Assembly (NCBI GenBank): GCA_014730275.1
Contig: WJIL01000001.1
Coordinates: 1 to 41,494 of the forward strand
Source: Candidatus Lokiarchaeota archaeon
Lineage (GTDB): Archaea > Asgardarchaeota > Thorarchaeia > Thorarchaeales > Thorarchaeaceae
DNA: 41,494 nucleotides
Direction: 5' to 3'
Positions within the stretch are counted from its first letter, which is position 1, and each line of letters opens with the position of its first letter. Shown one piece after another: positions 15,021 through 22,285 of the stretch. The notes beneath the pieces are model-generated. The model worked only from the letters and a program-made list of their open reading frames with translations. It was not told where the DNA came from and did not search any database. A program made the position numbers and the translations under genes.

Positions 15021-18020
15021 CTAGCGTTTCTTCATCAGCACGATGATTAGAATCAGAACCAAGGCACCGATGGCAGCTAGCACGATTAGAGTATCAACAC
15101 CAAAGATAGTCTCTGGGAGCCCGAAGGGACCTGTGTCTGTTGGCGTAGTAGTTGTCTCTGTTGGGGTGGTAGTTTCTGTTGCTGTTGTTGTGGTTGTTGT
15201 AGTTGAAGCAGCTATGAAGACGGTAACATTCTCAAGAGAAGTCCAGTCACTCCAACGTCCCAGAGTATCATTCGAGCGGATTCTATACTCGATTGATGTG
15301 TCGTTTTCGAAAGTACCAAGGCTTACATTGAATTCGTCACCAGAACTAGGCTCCATGGTCACTGTTGTCCAACTAGTACCACCGTCAACGGTGTAATTGC
15401 AAATCACAGAGGATATGCCAGAGATATCAGTGACATTCGCTTCAATCCAAATTGAATCGGCTGGTTCAGGTGAGCTGGGAGAATGCGCGAACTCCAATAT
15501 GGTCGGGCCCATGTTATCAACTGTAAATACTGCGTCCGATTCATCCATCGAATCAAGTTCGTAGTCCCTTGCTATCACTCGCACTTGAAATTCCGCGCCA
15601 TCTCCAACACTTGTTGTGTCCCAAGATACACTAGTGCCACTAAGATTGGTACCGATAGAGTACCAGCTTGATCCAGAATCATCACTGTAGTAGACATCAA
15701 ACAGAATCTGGTCCTTGTTTGGATCCTGGGCTGACCAAGTAATTGCTGAGTTGTCTGAAAGGGTCTCTCCCCCATTAGGAGACACCACAGTTACCTCCGG
15801 CGCACGATTCTCTGCTAGCCACCCAAAAGCGTTGGAAACAAATAGATCGTTATCACTGTCATAAAGATTATTCTCACCATCTCCATCATTGTCTGCATTG
15901 TACATCAAGAATCTATAATCAGCAGCGTAGACTATCCTACCAAGTCCAAAAGTGCTAGCGGCAATCACGGAAAGGTCATTTGCTGTACCACCATCTGACC
16001 ACGTACAGGTTCCATCATCATCAGTATTTAGAAGAGAGACGGCACCCCCTATGCTGTTGAAAGCTGAGCTATAGACTAACTCCATTCTCTTCGTCCCTTC
16101 CATTATCCGATGGTTGCTCAAGTTTGCTTCATCATAGACGATAACACCAGCTGAGGGAGAGTCATCCGAGTCTTGCAGATAGCCGGTGTTGTTTCTATCT
16201 ATCCCGAACGCATTTCCAACCTTGTCGGCCTCAAGACCAAATTGACCCCATCCCCCACATATGAACAAGCCTCCACCTGAATCAGCAAAATTCTTCAAAT
16301 AATCTATTTCGGATACTGTGTAGTTCTCCCACCCATCTTGGATGACAATGACATGCGCCCGGTCAATCATCTCTTCATCAAATTGAGTCATCCAATGCAC
16401 AGTATGACCATTTTCGGTAAGGAAGTTCGCAAAACCGTAGTATGAAGCATTGATCCAGAGATTTGCGCGGTGAGATTCATCGAACAGGACAATACGCTCT
16501 TTTTGTCCAGCTCCAGATAACCAGCGAATGGAGTTCAGCAGAAAAATCTCATTATTGCTGTCATAGAAGTTTTTCGTGCCATCCATATCGGTGTCAGTGT
16601 CACCCTTAAGAAGAGAAGAGTCACAATGAACCAAGACTCTTCCGGTACCCACGGTAGTTACTGCGGTAATCACCATTCCTTCAGCAGACGTACCGTTCGT
16701 CCAAGTCATCTCTTCATCCGCCACGGTAATTTTCGTTGCATCATCTGGTATCTTTGTCAATGCTGTGGCTCCATGATTTTCTATCCTTGCCACACCGACC
16801 GATACAGAATGGTTTCGTATGTGATTTGTATTGTTTAGATAGAAGCCGCCACCCACACCGACACCGTTAGATCCATTTACTAGACTGTATGTTTTCTGTC
16901 TCACGAAACCGAATCTTTCGATAACAGGGTCAATTTCATCTCCATATTGTGAGTATTCAGCTGCAACAAATAGCGCACCGCCTCCCTCAACAAAATCCTC
17001 GATGGTGTCTACTTCGAACTCTTGGTATGTATCAAAACAATATGTTAACACAAGAATATCACACGCCCCAATCCAATCGGCATCGAATGTCTCCATACTC
17101 GATACTGCAAAACCGATAGATGTAAGCTCTTCAGTGTAATTAATGAACCCACTCGAAATGCTTTCAAGTTGGGAATGCGAATTATCAAAAACAACATGCC
17201 TATGAAGTCGAACAGCATTGGCCAGAATTGTATCGAAGTATATTGACCTTGTAAACAAGTCAAAACCAAGCAATGCGATATGGCCTTTTCCTATGATTTT
17301 GTGAGTCACTACTGCCTGGGAACTGCTATTCACTGATGGAATTCCATCATAGACATCAAACGCCACTGTTCCACTGACTGCAGGGAATGTTGAATCGTAT
17401 ATGCCCCTAGGAAGTGGATCACTAGAGTTCTCCAGACTTAATGTTCCAGAACCGAATGAGCTTGGATTGTAGACCTGCAGCAAACCAGTTTGGTTTAAGA
17501 TTCCAGCAGTAATCCCACGCGTACTCATAAACGAACCTACGTAGTCCATAACAATCAGTATTCCTCCCGAAGCTACGAAGTCCTCCAGAATCGATTCCCA
17601 AGCAGATGCAATAGTTGTGATATTGGTCGGATAAGCATTTTCTTGTTCAACAATCAACAAGATGTCATGCTCGTCAATCTTGTTGGCCAATTCTGTATAA
17701 TCTGTGAGATTCTCATACCGAAACACGGGGCCGTAAGTTGATTGAAGCGATTCTATTGTGTTCCTGAATTCATTATTTGAGGTAGAAGTCAAATCGGTAA
17801 ACTCGGTATACACAAGCAATGATACTGGCAGACGGTTTTTTGAGAATGCCGACGGCATCTCGGCCCCAGTAAAGGATCTCGTATTGAGATTTCTTTTTAG
17901 CTCTAAAATCTCGTTTGCATCATCCCCCTCCTGACCTGTATCTATGATACCAGTAGGCGAAAAAAACAGGGTTGAGAAAACGAGCAACGTGGATAGAAAT
18001 ATGAATACACTTTTTCCCAT
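15021..18020 (-). CDS. Large anchored surface protein with tandem GATase-like modules and Ig-like domains
   Basis: An exported protein of 999 residues from ATG 18020. A longer reading from an ATG at 18065 is unlikely, because that ATG lies inside the TATA box. From this start, residues 4-24 form the signal sequence. Three modules resembling type 1 glutamine amidotransferase/ThuA-like or DUF4350-like folds follow. Each has a hydrophobic strand such as ILLIVEQ or VIVIQDG and a glycine-rich GGILIVMDY or GGGLFICGGW turn; no complete catalytic triad was seen. Two modules end in acidic calcium-loop-like stretches (DTDTDMDGTKNFYD, DNDGDGENNLYDSDND). Next come two Ig/FN3-like domains (VVSPNGGETL onward), a Thr/Pro stalk, a membrane helix and a basic KKR end. 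Role unknown; carbohydrate or protein binding at the cell surface is possible. Confidence 0.85.
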   Translation of the reverse strand: MGKSVFIFLSTLLVFSTLFFSPTGIIDTGQEGDDANEILELKRNLNTRSFTGAEMPSAFSKNRLPVSLLVYTEFTDLTSTSNNEFRNTIESLQSTYGPVFRYENLTDYTELANKIDEHDILLIVEQENAYPTNITTIASAWESILEDFVASGGILIVMDYVGSFMSTRGITAGILNQTGLLQVYNPSSFGSGTLSLENSSDPLPRGIYDSTFPAVSGTVAFDVYDGIPSVNSSSQAVVTHKIIGKGHIALLGFDLFTRSIYFDTILANAVRLHRHVVFDNSHSQLESISSGFINYTEELTSIGFAVSSMETFDADWIGACDILVLTYCFDTYQEFEVDTIEDFVEGGGALFVAAEYSQYGDEIDPVIERFGFVRQKTYSLVNGSNGVGVGGGFYLNNTNHIRNHSVSVGVARIENHGATALTKIPDDATKITVADEEMTWTNGTSAEGMVITAVTTVGTGRVLVHCDSSLLKGDTDTDMDGTKNFYDSNNEIFLLNSIRWLSGAGQKERIVLFDESHRANLWINASYYGFANFLTENGHTVHWMTQFDEEMIDRAHVIVIQDGWENYTVSEIDYLKNFADSGGGLFICGGWGQFGLEADKVGNAFGIDRNNTGYLQDSDDSPSAGVIVYDEANLSNHRIMEGTKRMELVYSSAFNSIGGAVSLLNTDDDGTCTWSDGGTANDLSVIAASTFGLGRIVYAADYRFLMYNADNDGDGENNLYDSDNDLFVSNAFGWLAENRAPEVTVVSPNGGETLSDNSAITWSAQDPNKDQILFDVYYSDDSGSSWYSIGTNLSGTSVSWDTTSVGDGAEFQVRVIARDYELDSMDESDAVFTVDNMGPTILEFAHSPSSPEPADSIWIEANVTDISGISSVICNYTVDGGTSWTTVTMEPSSGDEFNVSLGTFENDTSIEYRIRSNDTLGRWSDWTSLENVTVFIAASTTTTTTTATETTTPTETTTTPTDTGPFGLPETIFGVDTLIVLAAIGALVLILIIVLMKKR

Positions 18021-18063
18021 GATATTCACGCAGCGTGCTTTTCGTTTTAAGAAACATTTTGAC

Positions 18064-18072
18064 ATATAAATA
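18064..18072 (-). promoter_or_regulatory. TATA box for the large surface-protein gene
   Basis: TATTTATAT on the minus strand, preceded by CCAAG. A transcript starting about 25 nt downstream (near 18042) would have a short leader of about 20 nt before ATG 18020. This decides the start choice for the gene. Confidence 0.65.
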
Positions 18073-18135
18073 CTTGGAGAAAAAGATATACAGTTGGTAG
18101 CATGGTTCTACATTAGCTCAATTGTCGGAGAGGGG

Positions 18136-18177
18136 ATGGAATTGCTGAACGATAATACCAGAAGGAAAGGTACTTAG
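18136..18177 (+). CDS. Possible 13-residue mini-ORF in front of the radical SAM gene
   Basis: ATG to TAG encodes MELLNDNTRRKGT, with GGAG 5 bases upstream of the ATG. It ends 43 bp before the radical SAM start. It could be a leader peptide, a substrate peptide, or chance; it lacks the Cys/Gly-rich core of well-known modified peptides. Reported only because the downstream enzyme belongs to a peptide-modifying type. Confidence 0.2.
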   Translation: MELLNDNTRRKGT

Positions 18178-18220
18178 GAGAAATCTAACCGAAAAGGTAG
18201 ATAGCAGAAGACTCTGAACA

Positions 18221-19303
18221 ATGAATTATCATATCGTACTTACCCGACGATGTAACCTCAATTGCGTCTATTGCCATGGTGGAGAACAAACTGAGGATAC
18301 AGAGATACAGTATTCCCTTGATGACCTAGGTGATTTCTTGGAAAAAGAGCGAACACACACTACTCTAATGTTCTATGGAGGCGAGCCAACACTCCGCATT
18401 GGAACAATGATAGAGCTGATGGATAGGTACCCTGATGCGCGATTCATGCTGCAGACCAATGCCCTTCTCCTCCACAAAATCCCAGTTGAATATGTTAAGA
18501 GAATCCATTCCATTCTCGTTTCAATTGATGGGAGGAAGCACGTAACCGACGCATACAGATCAAAAGGTGTGTACGACAAGGTCCTTGAAAATGTCAGATG
18601 GCTTCATGATGTCAATTATCCAGGAGATGTGGTAGCCAGGATGGCAGTCTCGCAGCAAAGTGATATCTACAGAGAAGTTAACCACTTGCTTGAGCTTGAA
18701 AATCCGCACTTCGACCATGTTCACTGGCAGTTGAATGTTGTTTGGGACGCTGAAGGAAACTGGCAAAACTTCGACAAATGGGTAGCAGAATCATACAACC
18801 CGGGTATCACGCGTTTGGTAGAGGAATGGTTTCAAACTATGCAACACGGGCAAGTAAAAGGGATAGTGCCCTTCATGCCAATCATGTATACTCTGCTCAC
18901 AGGAGAGCCCTCGAGACTTCGATGCGGTTCCGGGCTAGATACCTTTGCCATCCATGTAGATGGAAGAATAGGTATATGCCCAATATCGCCAGACTGGGAT
19001 TTTTCCATTGTTGGAGATATCTACAATACAAAACCCGAAGAGCTGCAAGAAATTATGACAGTGGATGAGCCTTGTCCATCATGTGAGGTGTATCACATAT
19101 GCGGCGGACGGTGTCTCTTCGCCAACAAACAGCGACTCTGGGGGCAAGAAGGATTCGACAAGATTTGTGCGACTGTTAAGCACCTTATCGAGGAGCTTGA
19201 AAGGTATGTTCCTGAAGTGAAACGACTCATTGATCAGGGTGCAGTGGAAATCGAGGATTTCGATTATCCACAGTATAATAATGGCTGCGAAATCATTCCA
19301 TAA
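18221..19303 (+). CDS. Radical SAM/SPASM-domain enzyme, putative peptide-modifying type
   Basis: A radical S-adenosylmethionine enzyme of 360 residues. The [4Fe-4S] cysteines are Cys11, Cys15 and Cys18 in RRCNLNCVYC, followed by FYGGEPTL, the SAM-binding GGE motif. The C-terminal third is a SPASM/twitch-type domain for auxiliary clusters: RCGSGLDTF, GRIGICP, CPSCEVYHICGGRC and a late Cys in KICATV. The start and the SPASM layout remind me of the archaeal AF1577-like group annotated as putative peptide-modifying enzymes; that link is from memory. A maturase for a sulfatase-like target is the alternative, but no sulfatase is in the window. The gene is divergent from the surface-protein gene. 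Nearby small ORFs at 18136 and 20123 are the only visible peptide candidates. Confidence 0.88.
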   Translation: MNYHIVLTRRCNLNCVYCHGGEQTEDTEIQYSLDDLGDFLEKERTHTTLMFYGGEPTLRIGTMIELMDRYPDARFMLQTNALLLHKIPVEYVKRIHSILVSIDGRKHVTDAYRSKGVYDKVLENVRWLHDVNYPGDVVARMAVSQQSDIYREVNHLLELENPHFDHVHWQLNVVWDAEGNWQNFDKWVAESYNPGITRLVEEWFQTMQHGQVKGIVPFMPIMYTLLTGEPSRLRCGSGLDTFAIHVDGRIGICPISPDWDFSIVGDIYNTKPEELQEIMTVDEPCPSCEVYHICGGRCLFANKQRLWGQEGFDKICATVKHLIEELERYVPEVKRLIDQGAVEIEDFDYPQYNNGCEIIP

Positions 19304-19412
19304 TTGGAAAATTCCTCGGAGAATATGCAGAACTTGAACTCTAGTGAGGATGACACCAACTTCTTGGCATTTTGTGATGTTTCGGAAGCTTATGAAAAAG
19401 CATTCATGCGAT

Positions 19413-19925
19413 TTAGATTCGGAATTCATCCTCTTCGGGGATTTCTTCTTCCTCGCACAAATCCTTCCTCATGACGATAATCTCTTCTCCAGCCCGTTCC
19501 TTCCGCTCGACTTCACTGAAACCCATGCGATCGTAATAATCAGCCTGGTAATCAATGCTCCCGTAGACTTCAATTTCTATACATGTCGCATTCTGGTGAT
19601 CCAGCAAGTTATCTGCGTATTCCACCATGATTGTGCCAATTCTTCGGTTTCTGAATTTCTCTCGTACCGCCATTCGGCTAACAACACCGACTTGGCCGCG
19701 CATGCCGATTCGCATTGTGCCAGCTATTTCGTTTCCAATGAGTGCTACATACTGGTTGCCCATCTGAATGTGTCTTGCGATTTTGTCCATGCCTTCTTTC
19801 AATGCACCGGGCATTCGTGAAAGCTCTTTCTTGATAGGTTTGTATGCTTCTCGGAGAATGTCTTTGATGGCGTCTACTTCCGACAGTTCGGCTCGCCTGA
19901 TTTGGATTTCGGCATAATTATGCAT
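19413..19925 (-). CDS. GNAT-family N-acetyltransferase
   Basis: A small acetyltransferase that would transfer acetyl from acetyl-CoA to an amine. From ATG 19925 it is 170 residues: IQIRRAELSEVDAIKDI is strand 1/helix 1, VVSRMAVREKFRNRRIGTIM contains strand 4 and the R/Q-x-x-R/G-x-G/A pyrophosphate loop, and YYDRMGFSEVERK is the typical C-terminal motif B. An acidic tail follows. A longer reading from ATG 19976 would run through a TATA-like and palindromic sequence, so the shorter form is preferred. Substrate (protein N-terminus, small amine, antibiotic) cannot be told. It converges on the radical SAM gene. Confidence 0.87.
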   Translation of the reverse strand: MHNYAEIQIRRAELSEVDAIKDILREAYKPIKKELSRMPGALKEGMDKIARHIQMGNQYVALIGNEIAGTMRIGMRGQVGVVSRMAVREKFRNRRIGTIMVEYADNLLDHQNATCIEIEVYGSIDYQADYYDRMGFSEVERKERAGEEIIVMRKDLCEEEEIPEEDEFRI

Positions 19926-19957
19926 GGCTTTCACTACCAAGTAGCGGTATTCTATGT

Positions 19958-19970
19958 TCCTATTAGGATA
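19958..19970. promoter_or_regulatory. Palindromic motif at the GNAT promoter, shared with the kinase promoter
   Basis: TCCTATTAGGATA, centred on TCCTA-T-TAGGA. On the minus strand it overlaps GTTTATCC, a possible TATA box for the acetyltransferase gene. The same 13 bases occur at 22225-22237. Confidence 0.45.
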
Positions 19971-20076
19971 AACCATTATTAGGGTTTATTGTGCAACAAT
20001 ACAATTCTGAGCGAGAACAATCTCAAACAAGCTGGTCATGAAGTTTTTCAACAATAATCCAACATGGGAACGACTA

Positions 20077-20086
20077 CCTTTAATAC
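20077..20086 (+). promoter_or_regulatory. TATA box for the small membrane-protein pair
   Basis: CCTTTAATAC lies about 25-30 nt before an expected start near 20106. A GGAG site at 20111-20114 follows, 8 nt before the ATG at 20123. Confidence 0.5.
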
Positions 20087-20122
20087 AATCATTGATATGC
20101 TCAGTTAATAGGAGACTATAGT

Positions 20123-20269
20123 ATGCCTAAAGAGAATGAAGAAGAAGTTGTCGAGTCTGATAAGCTGACAGATAAAGACAAGCAGGAGCTTCAAGAGGGA
20201 GCTTGTGTTAACTGCGCAATCATAGCTTTCCTTCTAGGAATAGCTGCTCTTTCCACAATGTTGCTTTGA
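20123..20269 (+). CDS. 48-residue tail-anchored membrane peptide
   Basis: A small gene with all signals of a real one: a TATA box, AGGAG 8 nt before the ATG, and a sensible protein. Residues 1-26 are highly charged (Glu, Lys, Asp-rich); residues 27-48 are one hydrophobic helix ending at the C-terminus, giving a tail-anchored form. A C-x2-C pair (Cys28, Cys31) sits at the membrane boundary. The next gene starts 16 bp later, so the two probably share a transcript and perhaps a complex. No family recognised. A link to the radical SAM enzyme 0.8 kb away is only a possibility. Confidence 0.6.
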   Translation: MPKENEEEVVESDKLTDKDKQELQEGACVNCAIIAFLLGIAALSTMLL

Positions 20270-20285
20270 ACTGGTCGGCGCCAGC

Positions 20286-20660
20286 ATGACATTCCTGATT
20301 GATCCGCCTTTACTTATAGGCTTAGCAATGCTTTCTCAATACTTGGGTTCTAAGCTCACAGGACACAGCAACCGAAGAGCAGGACAGATTCTTGCGCTTT
20401 TCAGTTTGTGTACCATCATGTTCACTAGTACCTCATTGTATCTTAACATGGGGTATATGGACTGGTTCTGGATCCCATTTCAGCCCGCTGTTACATCAGG
20501 AAGAGACCTCATGATTAATTCAGGAATCTTCTCTTTCGAATCTCAAAACACTACTGGTCTTATCGATGCGCTTGCAGCATTTCAGATATTGCTTTACCCG
20601 TTTTGGATTTATGCGGGTTACAAGCTATACTACATACTCAAGCCTTCTCAGAACTCATAG
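20286..20660 (+). CDS. Small integral membrane protein, unknown function
   Basis: 124 residues with three hydrophobic segments (about 5-20, 36-55 and 92-116) and a short loop rich in aromatic residues (MDWFWIPFQP). No motif recognised. It follows the 48-residue membrane peptide by 16 bp on the same strand and converges with the large membrane-protein gene. No strong ribosome site is seen before ATG 20286, which fits translation coupled to the upstream ORF. Confidence 0.6.
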   Translation: MTFLIDPPLLIGLAMLSQYLGSKLTGHSNRRAGQILALFSLCTIMFTSTSLYLNMGYMDWFWIPFQPAVTSGRDLMINSGIFSFESQNTTGLIDALAAFQILLYPFWIYAGYKLYYILKPSQNS

Positions 20661-20675
20661 TCCCGCCGAAGTGAA

Positions 20676-20704
20676 GAAGAAAAGGAGTTCTACTCCTCTT
20701 CTTC
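20676..20704. terminator. Hairpin between convergent membrane-protein genes
   Basis: GAAGAAAAGGAGT / ACTCCTCTTCTTC forms a 13-bp stem with one mismatch and a 3-nt loop. It spans the stop and the final Glu codons of the minus-strand gene. No long T-tract follows on either strand, so terminator function is uncertain. Confidence 0.35.
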
Positions 20705-22102
20705 CTCTTCTTCTCCCAATCGTTTTCCAGGTTTGAAACGAGCCTTCTTTCTGTCCACTGAAAGTCGACCTGGGTCAGGACTTGAGAGCTCATGTCCCGG
20801 CTTTCCTTCCTCAATACCTCGAGCGTGTTCACTTGGCCAAGCTTCTCCTTCTTCTGGAGCGGCCTCCATTATTTCCTCATCAACTTCGCCCTTTTCGAAG
20901 TATTCACCTTCAGCTCTCGCTTGTGAAATGATACGTTCAAGGCGCTCCTCTTTCAAGTAGTACAGAATTGTGCCCATTGAGACAATTGGGAAGGCCATCA
21001 GCTTTGCAACATCTCTGAAGATGAAGGTAGCATAATTGACAGCTGCATCCCAATCGGCAAAGAACCATTGACTGAGCATAGAGCCAGCGTCGGCAGTAAC
21101 AGCAATGATGCTGTCAACAAAGAAGAAACCACTTGCCAAGAAGAATGTGAAAAGTGGTCCGAAATCACGAAGCCTCGATCGTGATTCTTCAACAGTTTCA
21201 GTTACTGTGCGTCCAATACCGCTCATAGCATAAATCAAGAAGAAGAACGACATCCCAATATCTACTACGGTCATTGTTGGTGCTTCAGTTCTTCGTAGTA
21301 TGTTGAACAGGAAGTATCCACCGTACACCGCAACGAAAAGGGTCAGGAGCGAAATATTGAGCGCTGCACCTCTACCACCATACTTCACAAATGCTGCAAG
21401 AACTGCCAGCGCAAATAATCCAAAGAATGCATATGCCAGCAGCACAAAATTATACTGAATCTGTATGTTCTCCATCGCGTTTGGCATTGGCAGCGGAAGT
21501 GCTGACTCGATGAATGTACCAATTCCTAAGATATTGTTGGGAATCAGATACAGGGCTGCTATTGCTTCAGCTGCAATAAGACCTAGACCAATCAGCAATA
21601 AGATGAAGCTTCCCAAGCCCATAGCCAGTCCCCCTTTCTTTGGTTCACTTATGGTGGCAAGTCGCAGACTCGTCCTAGCTGAGAGATATGCTTGAAAGGC
21701 GATCCAGCCAACCCAGCAGAAAACAGCGAAGAATAGGAGTGCAAGACGTCCCACGAAGATAGAAAGAAACACAGAAATGAAGAAAGAAACAGAAATCCAG
21801 GCTACACCTTTGAGTTCTGTTGCTCTTCCTCTTGCTCTTCGTGTTATCCATAAGCTATCCAAGCCTAAGCCAGTGAACAAAGAACCAAGCATGAAGTAGA
21901 TCGTGCCAGTAGCACCTAGGTAAACAAACACATTCACCAGAATTACTTCTACGCTTGTTCCTGCGAAGTAGCTTAGCAGGAAGGATACAAAAAATGACAG
22001 AAAAATACTTGTGACGAATACGATTAGATATGCCACGTATCGACGTGTTTTGAAGAATGTTTTCAGACCTGTAATTATTCCGGAGAGTATGGGGATTTCC
22101 AA
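20690..22102 (-). CDS. Polytopic membrane protein with acidic cytoplasmic tail
   Basis: 470 residues, unrecognised. About ten hydrophobic segments occupy residues 18-390, then a charged tail of about 80 residues ends in seven consecutive glutamates. The segments are Phe/Leu-rich with few charged residues inside, giving no transporter signature I can name. The start is a TTG at 22102, supported by GGAGGAGA (22108-22115) 5 nt upstream and a TATA-like CTTAAAT around 22144-22150. The gene is divergent from the PAS kinase, with 183 bp between them carrying a palindromic motif. A role as membrane sensor partner or channel is speculation. Confidence 0.7.
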   Translation of the reverse strand: MEIPILSGIITGLKTFFKTRRYVAYLIVFVTSIFLSFFVSFLLSYFAGTSVEVILVNVFVYLGATGTIYFMLGSLFTGLGLDSLWITRRARGRATELKGVAWISVSFFISVFLSIFVGRLALLFFAVFCWVGWIAFQAYLSARTSLRLATISEPKKGGLAMGLGSFILLLIGLGLIAAEAIAALYLIPNNILGIGTFIESALPLPMPNAMENIQIQYNFVLLAYAFFGLFALAVLAAFVKYGGRGAALNISLLTLFVAVYGGYFLFNILRRTEAPTMTVVDIGMSFFFLIYAMSGIGRTVTETVEESRSRLRDFGPLFTFFLASGFFFVDSIIAVTADAGSMLSQWFFADWDAAVNYATFIFRDVAKLMAFPIVSMGTILYYLKEERLERIISQARAEGEYFEKGEVDEEIMEAAPEEGEAWPSEHARGIEEGKPGHELSSPDPGRLSVDRKKARFKPGKRLGEEEEEEE

Positions 22103-22143
22103 AAGGGTCTCCTCCTTGTTTGATATTGAAGAGTCCCGTCAGG

Positions 22144-22150
22144 ATTTAAG
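22144..22150 (-). promoter_or_regulatory. Possible TATA box for the polytopic membrane-protein gene
   Basis: CTTAAAT on the minus strand, about 40 nt before the TTG start. A transcription start near 22122 leaves a leader of about 20 nt containing GGAGGAGA. Confidence 0.4.
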
Positions 22151-22214
22151 CTTTGCATTGATAGACCTATCAGGAACTCCTTTTTAGCGCCATCTGACCT
22201 GCAAACCAAAAGGA

Positions 22215-22224
22215 TTTTAATATA
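22215..22224 (+). promoter_or_regulatory. TATA box for the PAS histidine kinase gene
   Basis: TTTTAATATA lies directly before and partly inside the palindrome at 22222-22238. The expected start near 22247 gives a leader of about 40 nt with AGAGGTT as ribosome site. Confidence 0.55.
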
Positions 22225-22238
22225 TCCTATTAGGATAT
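22222..22238. promoter_or_regulatory. Perfect palindrome overlapping the kinase TATA box (candidate operator)
   Basis: ATATCCTATTAGGATAT has perfect 8-bp arms around a single T. Its 13-nt core TCCTATTAGGATA recurs at the GNAT promoter (19958-19970). Overlap with the TATA box suggests competition with TBP/TFB. Confidence 0.5.
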
Positions 22239-22285
22239 TAGCTATTGGAAAGTATTCAAAGCCCCCCACCTAAAGAGGTTAACAC

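Noticed and set aside
15150-15210. Simple repeat of GTTGT/GTAGT units
   Set aside because: It is the coding sequence of the Thr/Pro-rich stalk of the surface protein, not an independent repeat element.
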